DNA of 64,000 nucleotides from Anastrepha obliqua (lineage: Eukaryota > Arthropoda > Insecta > Diptera > Tephritidae). The first letter of the stretch is position 1. Every line of letters begins with the position of its first letter. The DNA is taken from positions 28,729,792-28,793,791 of the forward strand of contig NC_072892.1 in the NCBI RefSeq assembly GCF_027943255.1. Reading direction: 5' to 3'. Of this stretch, positions 30,836-41,937 are shown piece after piece. Under the pieces are notes generated by a model, which saw nothing but the letters and a program-made list of their open reading frames with translations, made no database searches and was not told the DNA's origin. Position numbers and translations under genes: made by a program.

Positions 30836-31748
30836 CAGGGTAGGCCATTTAAAGCGGGCCCATCTGGCAACCCTATAACTTTTGACAGGAACGTCAGATC
30901 GACTAATGACATAGCGCGTTGGAAGCGTCAGTCCAAGACAATTTTTACCATGGAGCAGTACACTCCAAAAGAACGCGCTGAAATAATTCAGCTTTACATC
31001 CAAAATAACTTCTCAATTGTGAAAACTCAACGTGCGTTTAAAAAAAAAAAATAAAGTTAAAAGTGCGCCATCCAAAAGCACTTTACAGCGTTTATACGCA
31101 AAATTTATTAACCACGGTAGTCTCAGCAATACCAGCCACGCATCCAGACAACGTACACGACGTTCTGCTGAAAATATCGAGGCTGTACGAGCCAGTGTTG
31201 AGGAGGCTCCGCGAACATCGAGTTATCGTCGTTCTCAGGATTTTGTTATGCCAATCATCGAAGAAAATGACATGGAAGGCTACTGGTTCCAACAGGACGG
31301 GGCTACATGCCACACTTCACGCGCTACAATCGATTTTTTGAAGCCATTGTTCCCTGGAAGGTTGATTTCGAAAAATGGTGATTTTCCGTGGCCACCGAGA
31401 TCACCAGATTTGACGCCACCGGACTTTTATTTGTGGGGTTATCTGAAATCCAAGGTATACATCAACAAGCCAAGGACTCTAACTCAACTTAAAAACAATA
31501 TCCGACGCGAAATCGCCGCCATACCGGCCGAAATATTGGCCAAAACGATGGAAAACGCCGAAAAAAGGACACATTTGGCCATCAAGGCCAGAGGCAAACA
31601 TTTGAAGGATATCATTTTCAAAAACTAGCTGGAACAAATCTCCTTGAATCAAAATAAATGATTTTTCATATCAACACAAAAAAAAAATGTTTTTTTCAAT
31701 GTTTTTTTTTTCAGAAACAAATGGGCCCGCTTTAAATGGCCTACCCTG
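30836..31748 (+). mobile_element. DD41D (rosa-type) mariner-like element, internally deleted
   Basis: The terminal inverted repeat is CAGGGTAGGCCATTTAAAGC at the left and the same read inverted at the right (GCTTTAAATGGCCTACCCTG), with TA on both sides. The 913-bp length is short because the transposase lacks its middle. It lies entirely within the Tc1-like element 30535-33001, so it inserted later. Confidence 0.93.
30951..31628 (+). pseudogene. DD41D transposase, deleted and frameshifted
   Basis: From the ATG at 30951 the N-terminus reads MEQYTPKERAEIIQLYIQ, then a poly-A run near 31040 shifts the frame. The remaining 198-codon frame contains the helix-turn-helix end (RSAENIEAVRASVEEAPRTS), then jumps directly to VMPIIEENDMEGYWFQQDGATCHTS with the second catalytic Asp. 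The third follows in SPDLTPPDFYLWGYLKSKVY. Between these two Asp residues (QQD to PPD) I count 41 residues, the DD41D spacing of the rosa group. The region with the first Asp is deleted. It ends ...GKHLKDIIFKN at 31628. Confidence 0.88.
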
Positions 31749-31752
31749 TATG

Positions 31753-32702
31753 TGTTATGTACTATATCCACCGTTTTTGATTACTTCTTCAAGCCGTCGC
31801 TCCATGCTTTCTACAAGCTTATGGCATCTCTCCTTTGGAATCGAGTACCAAGCCTCCTCAACTGCGGCCCACAAATCATTGTTAGCGATTTTCACCTTAA
31901 CATCATTCCACAAATTTTCTGCGCCGGCCTATCCATTACATTAATTTTTTCTCTTCTCATCCATTACTTCACTGTCTTTCCAATACGCTTTGGATTATTG
32001 TCCTGCATAAATGTCACATTTAATGGCATAAACTCAAACACAAATGGCTCCATTTTATTCTGGAGTATATCTAGATACTGAAATCTATCAATTTTACTAA
32101 CCAGGCGAACAATCGGCCCAACACCATGCCAGGAAAAAGCTCCCCAAACCATGATGCTTCCGCCGCCGTGTTTAATCGTCTTTTTTGTGAACTTAGGATT
32201 TAGCGCTTGATTTTTTGGACGACGTACAATAGTTTTCCCATCTGGCCCCATGCTATTTATTTTGGTTTCGTCGGTCCAAAGTACGTTTTTCCAAAACTGA
32301 ATAGATTTGTCTTTGTGGGCTTTTGCAAAGGCAAGTCGGTGTTTGATATGTCTTTTTGAGAGGAGTCTTTTTTTTCTGCTTATGCGGCTTCATTAAGTCG
32401 CCTGCCTATAAGTTTTCTGGACACCTATTAACCAGATTCTTGGTTTATTTCAAGCATTATTTGCCGTGCCGACTTAAAAGGATCTGCTTTAACATCAGTT
32501 TTTCGCGGCTTTGGTTTTCTTTCCGTTTTTTTTTGCTTAGATAGGATGAATCTTTCTTAACTAAATTAAGAGCATTATAAACCATTTTCCGAGAGCACAT
32601 CATCATTTCCGCTATTTCTGCATAGTTTTTTCCGTTTTGACTCATATACGAGCGGTATTTAAGAGCTCTTTTCTCCGGCGTGCAATGTTTTCCACGTCCC
32701 AT
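31753..32702 (-). pseudogene. Tc1-like transposase, frameshifted
   Basis: The ATG at 32702 starts MGRGKHCTPEKRALKYRSYM with EIAEMMMCSRKMVYNALN, the paired helix-turn-helix. Decayed sequence follows, with LWTDETKIN (first Asp) near 32275. The frame 32251-31964 has IKHGGGSIMVWGAFSWHGVG and MQDNNPK (second Asp). The C-terminus (31960-31760) is readable out of frame as ICGMMLR...GPQLRRLGTRFQ, equivalent to the ENLWxDVK third-acidic region and the KLVESMxRR end. At least three frameshifts and stops are present, so it is dead. Confidence 0.85.
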
Positions 32703-33159
32703 TTTTAGTAATTACTTAAACAATTTTTTTAAAAAACAAAAAATTATACTAAAAATCGCTGAAACAATATTGAAGTTTTACTCTCCGCTACACAAGTTAA
32801 AATGTGCTATTTTTGTGTCCACTTCAAAACAGCAATAAGGATAAATAAAATAGAACGCAACGGCAAATTTCGCATAACTGTAAGCTTAATAACGGTAATA
32901 AATGTAAACACTCAAATTTATTTGATCAAAGCAGAGTTCGTTTTAAAAACTTAACTTAGCATATAAGGTTCACATTTGTGCTATTTATCTGTCCATGGCT
33001 GTAAAACACAGCTTAATTACTATTCAATTGAAGATCAAAAACCTGTTTGCATTAAAATCGTGGTTGCTTATATTTTTTTAAATACAGGTTTTGTGCTGAT
33101 TCCTTTTATTTTAGCATTTAAATCCAACTGAATTTGGTCCTGAATGGGACAAACATATA

Positions 33160-34860
33160 CAGCCGTTAACAAATACTTAAGAACGATACCCAGATCTTTC
33201 CATTTGAAACTTTTTTTTCAATAAAATCACTTAAATGTTTTGCATATCAGGTTTTATTTTATAAATTTAAGATGTTTTCAATCTGTATCAGTCTTTTTGC
33301 CTAAGAAAAACATAAATTTTATTACTTCATGTACAAAAGTTAATACAATTCGAAAATCCTTCGAGTAAAATACTTAAGAACGAAGCAAAATAATAGTGAA
33401 ATCATAAATGCAGGCGAAAGGGAAAAGTAAACATTAATATTAGTTTGGAGAAAAGGAAATAAATTATTTTTCCGGTGGATGAGCTGGAGTAATCGAAAGT
33501 TTATGCTCATTGTCAAGATGGCATTTCACACTAAAAATATTATTTTGCTGTTGTTTGTTTGTTCCATTCAGTTCTGAGTTACAGGGTGTTAACAATGAAA
33601 GTCTACAAAGAGAAAACTCGTTTTACAGTTTTTATGTGATAAAGGCGAAGAGGCGCAAATGTAAGCCAGACGACTGAATTTGCTTACCTGCAACAGCTAA
33701 GTACGTGCAATTATGGATTCGTCGATTTTGCATTTTTAATTTTAAAATCACAGAAGTAATGGAATTTGACCGACACGTTAGTAGTCTTACCATCTCCCAG
33801 ATCGACCATAAATCAGTTTTAAACCATTTGCCCAATAATTTGACGTAAAAGTAATGGATTTCTTTTGTTGAAATCCTTTTGCATTATAACTGCTGCACAG
33901 CGGCTTTGCATTGACATTATTAAATCTAAGTTCAACAGAAATAGATTCCCATGCAGACTTTGCCTCTTCAAATATCTCATCAAAATTTCTGATGTTCTGC
34001 GTGCTGAATGTATTTTTTACGTCGTTCCAAAGATGTTCTATTGAGGTTAAGTGGGCACTCGAAGATGTCCAATCCAGAACAGTAATCCAATTGTCTTCGA
34101 ACAACTTTTTTGTCACACGAGAAGTGTGCCCTTGTTTAAATTTCCAAATCACCGATAAATTCTCTTTCTCATAAGATAGGATTACATTTTGAAGTATCTA
34201 AACGCACTTGACCGCATCCACATTACCTTCAATACGTGAATTGGCCCAACACCGTTCCACGAAAAGCAGCCCCTCACCATTATTGAGCCTCGCTCGTGCT
34301 CTATGTGAGACGAACTTCGGGTCGAATGCTGCACTTTTTGGCCGCCACACGTACTTCCTACGATCTGGACCAACTCTATTTGTTTTCGTTTAACCGCTGA
34401 ATAAAATATAACGACACTGATTTTGAGTCCAGGAAATGTGCTTACGAGCAAACTTAATTGGGCGTTATCGTTGTGGTGCTGTTACCAATGGCTTCTTCCG
34501 TGGCAGTCGACCGTGAAGCCCTGCTTCTGCCAAGCAAAGCGCAACTGTTCTCTTCGTTATTGGCTTTTCGATGTGAAGGAAAATTTCTCGATGGATGTTA
34601 GCAGCACTCTTCCTGGGATCTTTTTTTGACTATCTAACGATCATCCTACCAATGTGGCTAGTAGTCCTTCGCGCTTTATTTTTTTCTGCTATTTTATATT
34701 CAAAAACATATTTCAAAGCATTAAAAACCATCGTTTTTAAAACGTTTAATTCGGTTGAAATAGCACTTAGCAGTCCTTGCCAAATCTATGGTTGCTCACA
34801 ATTAAAAAAGATGTCATTGAACAAAAGTTTTAAAATTTTAAATACATTTCAGTAAAAAAG
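33160..34860 (-). mobile_element. Tc1-like transposon, one IR/DR end seen
   Basis: The left end CAGCCGTTAACAAATACTTA follows TA. The core ACAAATACTTAAGAACGAT is repeated ~197 bp inward as AAAATACTTAAGAACGAAG (33366-33384), the same spacing as in the IR/DR element at 30535-33001. A transposase remnant on the minus strand occupies 33787-34650. I could not find the matching right end, so the element is probably truncated or eroded there and the boundary at 34860 is approximate. Confidence 0.6.
33787..34650 (-). pseudogene. Tc1-like transposase remnant
   Basis: In order on the minus strand: KSAANIHREIFLHIEKPITK and ALCLAEAGLHGRLPRKKPLV (helix-turn-helix end, 34600-34480), FARKHISWTQNQCRYILFSG with the first Asp lost to a stop (34450-34390), and GPDRRKYVWRPKSAAFDPKF. 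RGSIMVRGCFSWNGVGPIH follows near 34270. Then KFKQGHTSRVTKKLFEDNWI, in which the Q-D-N-D-P-K second-Asp motif is deleted, and finally SIEHLWNDVKNTF (third acidic region, 34040). Catalytic residues one and two are therefore gone. Confidence 0.85.
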
Positions 34861-35050
34861 AAAATTTAAGCTATAAAAATAATTATAATAAAAAACAAAA
34901 GAGAAAAAAATACAAACAATATATACAAAATAAATATAAAAAAGTATAAAAAATAAGATAAAAAATAAAAAAATATAATAAAAAAATTGTATTTTAATTT
35001 AAAGCCGCTGTTTTGACAGCATGCAACTTTACTAGAAATAAACTATTGCA
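34861..35050. repeat. A/T-only low-complexity tract
   Basis: Around 34870-34990 the sequence is almost entirely A and T with repeating ATAAAA-type units. Confidence 0.7.
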
Positions 35051-35057
35051 CGTTGTA

Positions 35058-36348
35058 CGAGGGGTAACTTTTATATTTCGGGATTAGAGAACAAAAGCAA
35101 ATTTTAATCATCGAAAATCACTTTATTGTTTTTCAAAATATTCTCCATGAAGATCTATACACTTTTGCTTGCGTTTGAACCAATTGTCGAAGCACTTTTG
35201 CCACTCTGAATGAGGTACCTCCAAAACATGCATTCTGAATGCCGCAACCGCTTCGTCAGGTGTCGAAAAACGTTGACCTCTCAGTTTGTTTTTTACGTGC
35301 GGGAATAAAAAGAAGTCATTCGGTGCCAAGTCAGGACTATACGGCGGATGACCCATCAATTCGATGTTTTGGGTGCTCAAAAATACAGTTGTTTGAGCCG
35401 ATGTGTGAGAGCTCGCATTGTCCTGGTGAAGAGTGATCCGTCTTTGGCGATTGGTTTTCCTAATTTCTTGGAAGACACCTGGCAAACAAATGGTTGTGTA
35501 CCACTCAGAATTTACTGTTCTGCGTTGTTCTAGTGGTACGGTTGCGACATGTCCAGTTTTTCCGAAAAAACAGGCGACCATTTGCTTGGAAGTGCTTCTT
35601 GCGCGAACAACTTTTGTTGGATTTGGCTCATCTTGAAACACCCATACAGTCGACTGCTGTTTACTTTCGGGCTCATACGGGTAAATCCATGATTCATCAC
35701 CTGTCACGACGTCATAGACGTGTTTCGAAGCCCCGCGATCGTATTTTTTAAACATTTCCTTCGACCAATCGACACGAGCCTTTTTTTGAGCGATTGACAA
35801 ATTGTGTGGGATCCAACGCGAACAAATTTTTTTGACAGTCAAATGTTTATGCAATATTGAATGTATGCTGGTCCCACTAATGCCTAAGATTGTCTCAATC
35901 TCACGATAGGTCACATGACGATCTTGCAATATCAGTTCGCGCACAGCATCAATGGTTTTCGGAACAACAACTGATTTTGGACGACCTTCACGAAATTCGT
36001 CTTGGAGTGAACTACGACCACGATTGAATTCACCATACCATCGATAAACACTGGTCCTTGATGGAGCTTCATCGCCAAAAATGAATTAAGTTCATCCATG
36101 CAATCTTGCTGAGTTAATCCACGTCGAAAGTTGTAAAAAATAATCGCACGAAAATGTTCACGATTTAATTCCATTTTTGGACCGAGATGAATCTTTTAAG
36201 TTACTGTAAACAGCACAAATAGCGCTGGTATTTCAAAACGTTCTGAGTACGTAAAAGCCAAAAAATGTCAAACTTTGCGATACGGCTGTCAGTTGCCAAA
36301 TTGCAACACCAGGGTTGCCAAATCTCGACATATAAAAGGCACCCCTCG
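35058..36348 (-). mobile_element. mariner transposon, complete ends
   Basis: The left end CGAGGGGTAACTTTTATATT and the complement of the right end CGAGGGGTGCCTTTTATATG form the terminal inverted repeat (about 28 bp with scattered mismatches). TA flanks both sides (35056-35057 and 36349-36350). The length of 1291 bp is normal. Its transposase (minus strand) is almost intact. A C-terminal fragment of the same family is at 8705-9126. Confidence 0.95.
35123..36174 (-). pseudogene. mariner D34D transposase with one apparent frameshift
   Basis: The start ATG is at 36174, with an N-terminus MELNREHFRAIIFYNFRRGL and a paired helix-turn-helix. A single-base loss near 36081-36087 shifts the frame. The correct frame then stays open to the stop at 35123. 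It contains VTGDESW (first catalytic Asp), LHQDNASSHTS (second) and SPDLAPNDFFLF (third, 34 residues after the second) and ends CIDLHGEYFEKQ. No other stop or shift is apparent over about 340 residues, making this the least decayed DNA transposase in the window. Confidence 0.92.
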
Positions 36349-36350
36349 TA

Positions 36351-36720
36351 TTCTTGAAAATATTGCACACCGCTAGCTTCCATTTTAACCATATCCTTCA
36401 TGGCACACTGATTCCACATTGAGACTTTCCATTTCAGTGTTGAAAAATTAGTCACTGACAATAAAAAATTAGTCACATCCGTTAACCTAACCTAACATTG
36501 CATTGTTGTCGGGATTTTACAGTTGGCTCTCACAGCAATTTTTTAAATTTTGGTAAAATTTTTGTGAATTTTACGGAAAGTTTGCAGCTTTGAGTTCTAT
36601 GATTTTTGTTGTAGAATGCACTATAATTTTGTAAAAACATAAAAAATTAAATACAAAAAATAGTTGGAAGCTCATTTTGACTGCTCAAAGAAGCCTTTCA
36701 GCAGCCTACTTAGTTAATCA
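36351..36720. other. Intergenic, no gene seen
   Basis: Contains CCTAACCTAAC at 36485-36496 and a minus-strand open frame (36201-36476) without recognisable similarity. Confidence 0.4.
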
Positions 36721-36732
36721 AGGGTGATCAAT

Positions 36733-37545
36733 TTAGAGGTATCGGATTTTAAGTTGAAATAAAACAACGAAAATTCGAATCTTTATTATGTTTGTGTTGA
36801 ACCATTCATGATATTTAATTTTAAAGAAAAGCCCTAAAAGATAATCCCTTTCAAATGTTGGCCGCAACTGCGCCGTATTTCGGCCATACGTAAACACCAA
36901 TTTTGAATGACTGAAACGACGACGCAGTAAATCCGCTGTTTCACGGCCTGTAAGGCAAGTAGCGCCGTTTTGTTGGAACGAAATGTTGTGTAGATCACGG
37001 GCTTCAATTTGCGGCATGAAAAAGTCGTTTATCATGGCGCGATAGTGTTCGTTATTCATTGTTACACTGGCGCCAGCCTCGGCTTTGAAGAAATATGGGT
37101 CGATGATTCCTCCAGCCCATAAGCCGCACCAAATGGTTGTTTTCAGTGGATATTATGGTTGTTCTTGAACAGGTTCGAGTTGATCTTCAGCCCAAATACG
37201 GCAATTTTCCTTATTGACGTAGCCATTAAGCCGATAATGAGCCTCATCGCTGAACAAAATTCGAGTCCCAAAATAGGGATCTTTGGCGGGTTTTTCAAAA
37301 GCCCAACGACTGAAATTATGATGCTTTAGAAGATCTGCCGGCTTCATATCTTGGACTAGCTATATTTTATACTCTTTCAAACCAAGATCTTTGCGTAAAA
37401 TCGTCAAAGTAGTGTCATATGATAGCACAAGTAGTTGAGATCGGTGCCGAATCGATTCTTCTGGTGCTTCGGTAGAACTCTCATTTGCAGCCGGAATATT
37501 TTCTTCACTTCGGGCTGTATGTGGCCTAATCGGTCGAGTAACCCG
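36733..37545 (-). pseudogene. rosa/DD41D-like mariner transposase remnant
   Basis: The minus strand shows, in order, ARSEENIPAANESSTEAPEE (helix-turn-helix linker, 37510-37450), RHRSQLLVLSYDTTLTILRK, AFEKPAKDPYFGTRILFSDEAHYR with the first catalytic Asp, LNGYVNKENCRIWAE, then DPYFFKAEAGASVTM across a stop at 37153, HYRAMINDFFMPQIEARDLH and FQQNGATC. In the last of these the second catalytic Asp is replaced by Asn. The C-terminus after about 36870 is out of frame. It lies head-to-head against Axin, ending about 130 bp before the Axin 5' leader. Confidence 0.85.
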
Positions 37546-37673
37546 AATTTAAGAAAGTGTTTTTAAAGTGAGGTTTTTAAATTTAAGTTATTTTTAACTC
37601 TCATAGTTGTATAATTTTTACACGCATACCTATAAATACTTTTTGTAATCTCTTTAAAATCTTCTTGTTTCAG

Positions 37674-37977
37674 GCCTTGCCAGATTGCCTTCCAAAAAAT
37701 TGCCGACCTAAATTATAGAACATCTTCCAAGTCCTTTGTATTTTAAATATAACGGACGTTCGTGATTTGAATAAGTGTACGTATGCCCATTAAATTTGCA
37801 TCATTATAACAAAAATAAATAGCAATTTACACAAAATTTGATCCAAGCAAAGTATATTTTGTTAACGCTTTAAGTGTAAAAAAAAAACAACAAATTGCAT
37901 TAATACATTTTTAAATAACGAAAAGTGGTTTGCTAGTCAAACTTGAAGATTGCTTGAAGTAGAAGATAGAAAGTGGC
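37674..37977 (+). promoter_or_regulatory. Axin 5' untranslated leader (second leader exon)
   Basis: A good 3' splice site (TTCTTGTTTCAG, ending 37673) precedes 304 bases that run without a splice donor into the Axin ATG. I infer an upstream non-coding exon, not identified in the window. Confidence 0.5.
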
Positions 37978-40900
37978 ATGAGCCATCCATCAGGATTCCG
38001 GAAATATGATGATAATGAGTGTAGTGGGCCTAGACCACCAGTACCCGGAGAAGAAAGCCGAGTTAAAAAGGTAATTGATTTTTTTTTAATAAATAATAAT
38101 GATTAGATTCTTAACTTTATATGTATGTATATTGATTTTTGTATACCAATTTGTAAGTGAGGTTGAATGTGGTTGTATGTGGTTTTGAATTTCAGATGAC
38201 CGAAGGGGTGGCTGACAGCTCCCGAAATTCGCCACCTTCATATTTGAATTGGGCTCGAACACTTAATCATCTTCTAGAAGATCGCGATGGAGTGGAACTG
38301 TTTAAAAAATATGTTGAAGAAGAAGCACCTGGGTATAATGATCAATTAAATTTTTATTTTGCCTGTGAAGGACTTAAGCAACAAAACGATCCTGAAAAAA
38401 TCAAACAAATAATAGGAGCGATATATCGGTAATACAATATTACAGTTGGCGAAAATTCCACACCTATAAATTTTTTATATTTAAAGATTCTTACGAAAAA
38501 GTCAGCTATCAATACCTGAAGACTTGCGTCGAACAATAAAAGCGGGCCTTAAAAATGAAGTCCCACTCAGTTCGGATATATACGATTCAATGCAGCAATG
38601 TGTGGAGACCACCATACGTGACAACATCTATCCCAGCTTTCTATGTTCGGAAATGTATATTCTGTATATACAGCAAATGTCAGTTTCACATGAACGTTTT
38701 GGGAGTGGCACGGCTGGATCCGGTAGCGGAAGTAGTAGTGGTGCTAGTTGCGGTAGTAGTGGAGCCGGCATTGTGGCGTCGACCAGTGGAGCTTGTGCGT
38801 TGCTCTCAAGTTCCGGCAAGACCCCATCCTCGTCGGTAGCGCCATTTATTAATTTGCCCATCAGCGCTTCGACGGCTAATGTACTACTTGGAAGTGCTTG
38901 CAGTGCAAGTGGAAGCGTCTATGGTCCTTCAACTTCAGCTAGCTCCAGTGGCTCTGTTAGTGCAACTGATACTCTGCCGCGAAGCTCCACATTGCCAACT
39001 CTACATGAAGATTCGGAATTGTCACTTTGTGATGATCTTGAGAAGCTGCGTGTAGAAAGTAGCCGAACTTCAGCAGATATGCCGATACGTCTTACCCACG
39101 ATCTACTTTTAGCAACTCAAAAGAGAAGACTGGAAATACGGCCACCAGGGTAATTATATATATATATGTTTGATAGCTGTTAATTTTTCCCAAATCCTTC
39201 TTTTTAAACATCCTCTTACCTTTGTTTAGAGTTGGAAATAGGTTAATGAAAAAAACAACAACATTTACTTTTATATGCAAAATACTTTCTTTCACATAAA
39301 AAATACAATCCTTCAGTATTCAAACTAGAGGCACAGCAATTAAAAACTTAAAAATAATTTTAAATGGTTATATACATATCCGTATCCCGAATTCCCAATT
39401 CAGATTTTAGATTAAAACAAAAACAAAGCATGCATAATTTGGAAATCTAAACATTTCATGAGCATGACATGAACCTGTAGTAATTCCATCAGTAGCATTA
39501 TTTAAGTAGTATTTAAATTGGGATTAGAAAGTGATGAGGAATGTACTTATTATTGAAGCGATTCTTAAATTTTCTATTAATGTATACTTTTTATGTTTAT
39601 TTTCATTTATATTCACCATGACCTGTAATCCACAAACATTGCTCCGTCACAACAACCAACCAATGATTCATACAACCAATCACTCCATCCGGCATGATTC
39701 CTTTTGCTCCACGACGTACTCATGACGCTGTATCTGTGCTTCTAATATTTACACGTCCTACATATTATTTAATTTTTTTATTTTTACTTTTTATTTACAC
39801 ATGATTTGTACCCGATGTAAATGCAAACATTGCATGGATTTGATTATTGTCCTTTATACAACCTGCATGCGAGTAGGGCGCATGGTTATGTTTACCTTGC
39901 GAGTGCGAATAATACTTCTTATGTTCCGAATTCACGTGTGGATTCGGAAAGGGCGAGCGTAAGTTCTGGTGGTCGAACTGATTCCGATACGATGTCTCTT
40001 TCTAGTTGTTCTATGTAAGTATTTGTATATAAAAAAAAAATTCAGCACTAAAAAAAATTATGTAATGAAAATCAGCGTAAAAAAAAATCTAAATATTTTT
40101 CACATACATTTTTTATGGTATAAATTAATATATGTTATTTGCTTTCGTATGTTAAGAAAAAATGCCGGAAATTTGACTTACAATATGTTTCCATGACAGC
40201 GCCATTCGTCGTTCACTCTCTCACTAGTAAATTGCTCCCGATTTAATAATTCGCCATACAAGATTTTTAGAGGCGTGCTTTTTTGAAGACCGTTATTCGG
40301 CTCCGAGCCAATTTGACTGAGCGATCAGCTGATGGGATCTCACTTGAGATGTGTTTACAAAAAAACTGAGATTGTATTGGTGATATATATTACATACGAA
40401 AAAAATCAGCCAATGACACTGGATGAATGTGTGAAGAAGTGTAAAATGATTGTGCAAATTTCAGAAAAAAAAAACAATATCCACTCATGTTGCTTCAATG
40501 GTTTCTGAACAACGACTGATTGGACGAGTATATAAATGCATGTGAAATGGTTGTGCAGATTTCGGCTAAATCTCACAAGTTTCATGGCAGCTGAAGTTCC
40601 CCTCAAAATTTTCTTTTTCATTAAGTTAAGGAGCAAACCTGGTACATCTATCAGCCTTATTTGAGAGCTAATTATACGTATAGGTAATTGAAATTGCGCT
40701 ACCTTGCGAATTACTTGTAAATCCCTGTCTTCCCTAACTTTTATCGGAAGCCTATCGCAATTAACCATCAAACCATAATAAAAAAGAATAAACCAAAGCA
40801 AAGAAGAAGGAAATAAATTCATCACAAATTACCAAAAACCAGCAATAAGCCATTAAAATATAAAATTTTCGAAAATCTTAGCAAAAAGTACGAATAAAAT

Positions 40901-41891
40901 CAATTTTTATGCAAACATCACTTTAAAATTGTCGGAGGAATCGAAATTGTGTTCAGAGAAACTGTCATATCCAGAAGAAGTAGTAGCGCTAAAACCTGCT
41001 TCATAGGCCGAAATTAGCACTTATGTACTCTGGCAAAATGAAGTTGAAAAAAAAAAAAATTCTTGAAAATAGCAGTTCTTTGTGAATATTTTTATAAGAG
41101 AGCTTTTATAATTTTTCACGAACGGGGTCAATCGTATCTCCTCTAGTAGGCTGATAAAGTGCAAAAATGAGACAAATTCCACACTGAATTACAAATGTGT
41201 CATGTAAATGGGATAATTCGCAATACAAATTCAGAGAGCGAAGGACGTAATTGGCGCGACCGGTGGGAACATACTATTGGAAAAAATATACTCAAATAAC
41301 AATATTTTTATTTATCTTTAATTCTTATTCAGTACATATTTTTATTTATATTACGTATTTTATTAAATTTAAGGGATGGACGGCCTTATATTCAAAGAAG
41401 ACATAGTTCAAATGAAAGCAAAGCGATACGCCAGAGTGCAATGGCCAACAAAGAGACGAATTCGTTTCAAGTAACTAAATATTTAGCTATTACCCATCAA
41501 CTCTAAGCTTGTGCATACAGTTACTGGCTACTGAATTATAACCGATAAAAAAAACTGAACATCTTGAATTTGACTGTTGATTAGATAAAGAGGAACTGCT
41601 TGTGTGAAAATGGATAAATACTCTTACAATGCATTTTTCAAAGTGAAATGTGTAATCGCCCTGTACTATTGTAAGCCATGGTGAAAAGACTTTTAGAGGT
41701 GTTCTATTTAGCAGACCGTAATTCGGCTCTGAGCGAATTTGACGGAATTAGCTGATGGGCTGACGTCAGTTGAGGTGTATTTACAAAAAAACTGAGATTG
41801 TGTTGGTGATATACGAAAAAAATCAACCAACGACACTTCGTTGCTATCTGAACAACGACTGATTGAATTAGTGTGTGAATATGCGTGAAAT

Positions 41892-41937
<46 letters not shown>

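Larger units (their letters stand above)
30535..33001 (-). mobile_element. Tc1-like transposon with IR/DR ends, interrupted by a DD41D element
   Basis: The outer ends are inverted copies of CAGCCATGGTCATACAAATA / CAGCCATGGACAGATAAATA, each next to TA. A second copy of the GACACA.AAATAGCACA core lies ~200 bp inside each end (30739-30757 and, inverted, 32801-32822). This gives the inverted-repeat/direct-repeat arrangement known from Sleeping Beauty-, Minos- and Paris-like elements. Removing the inserted element (30836-31748) leaves about 1.55 kb, normal for Tc1. Its transposase lies on the minus strand at 31753-32702. Confidence 0.88.
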
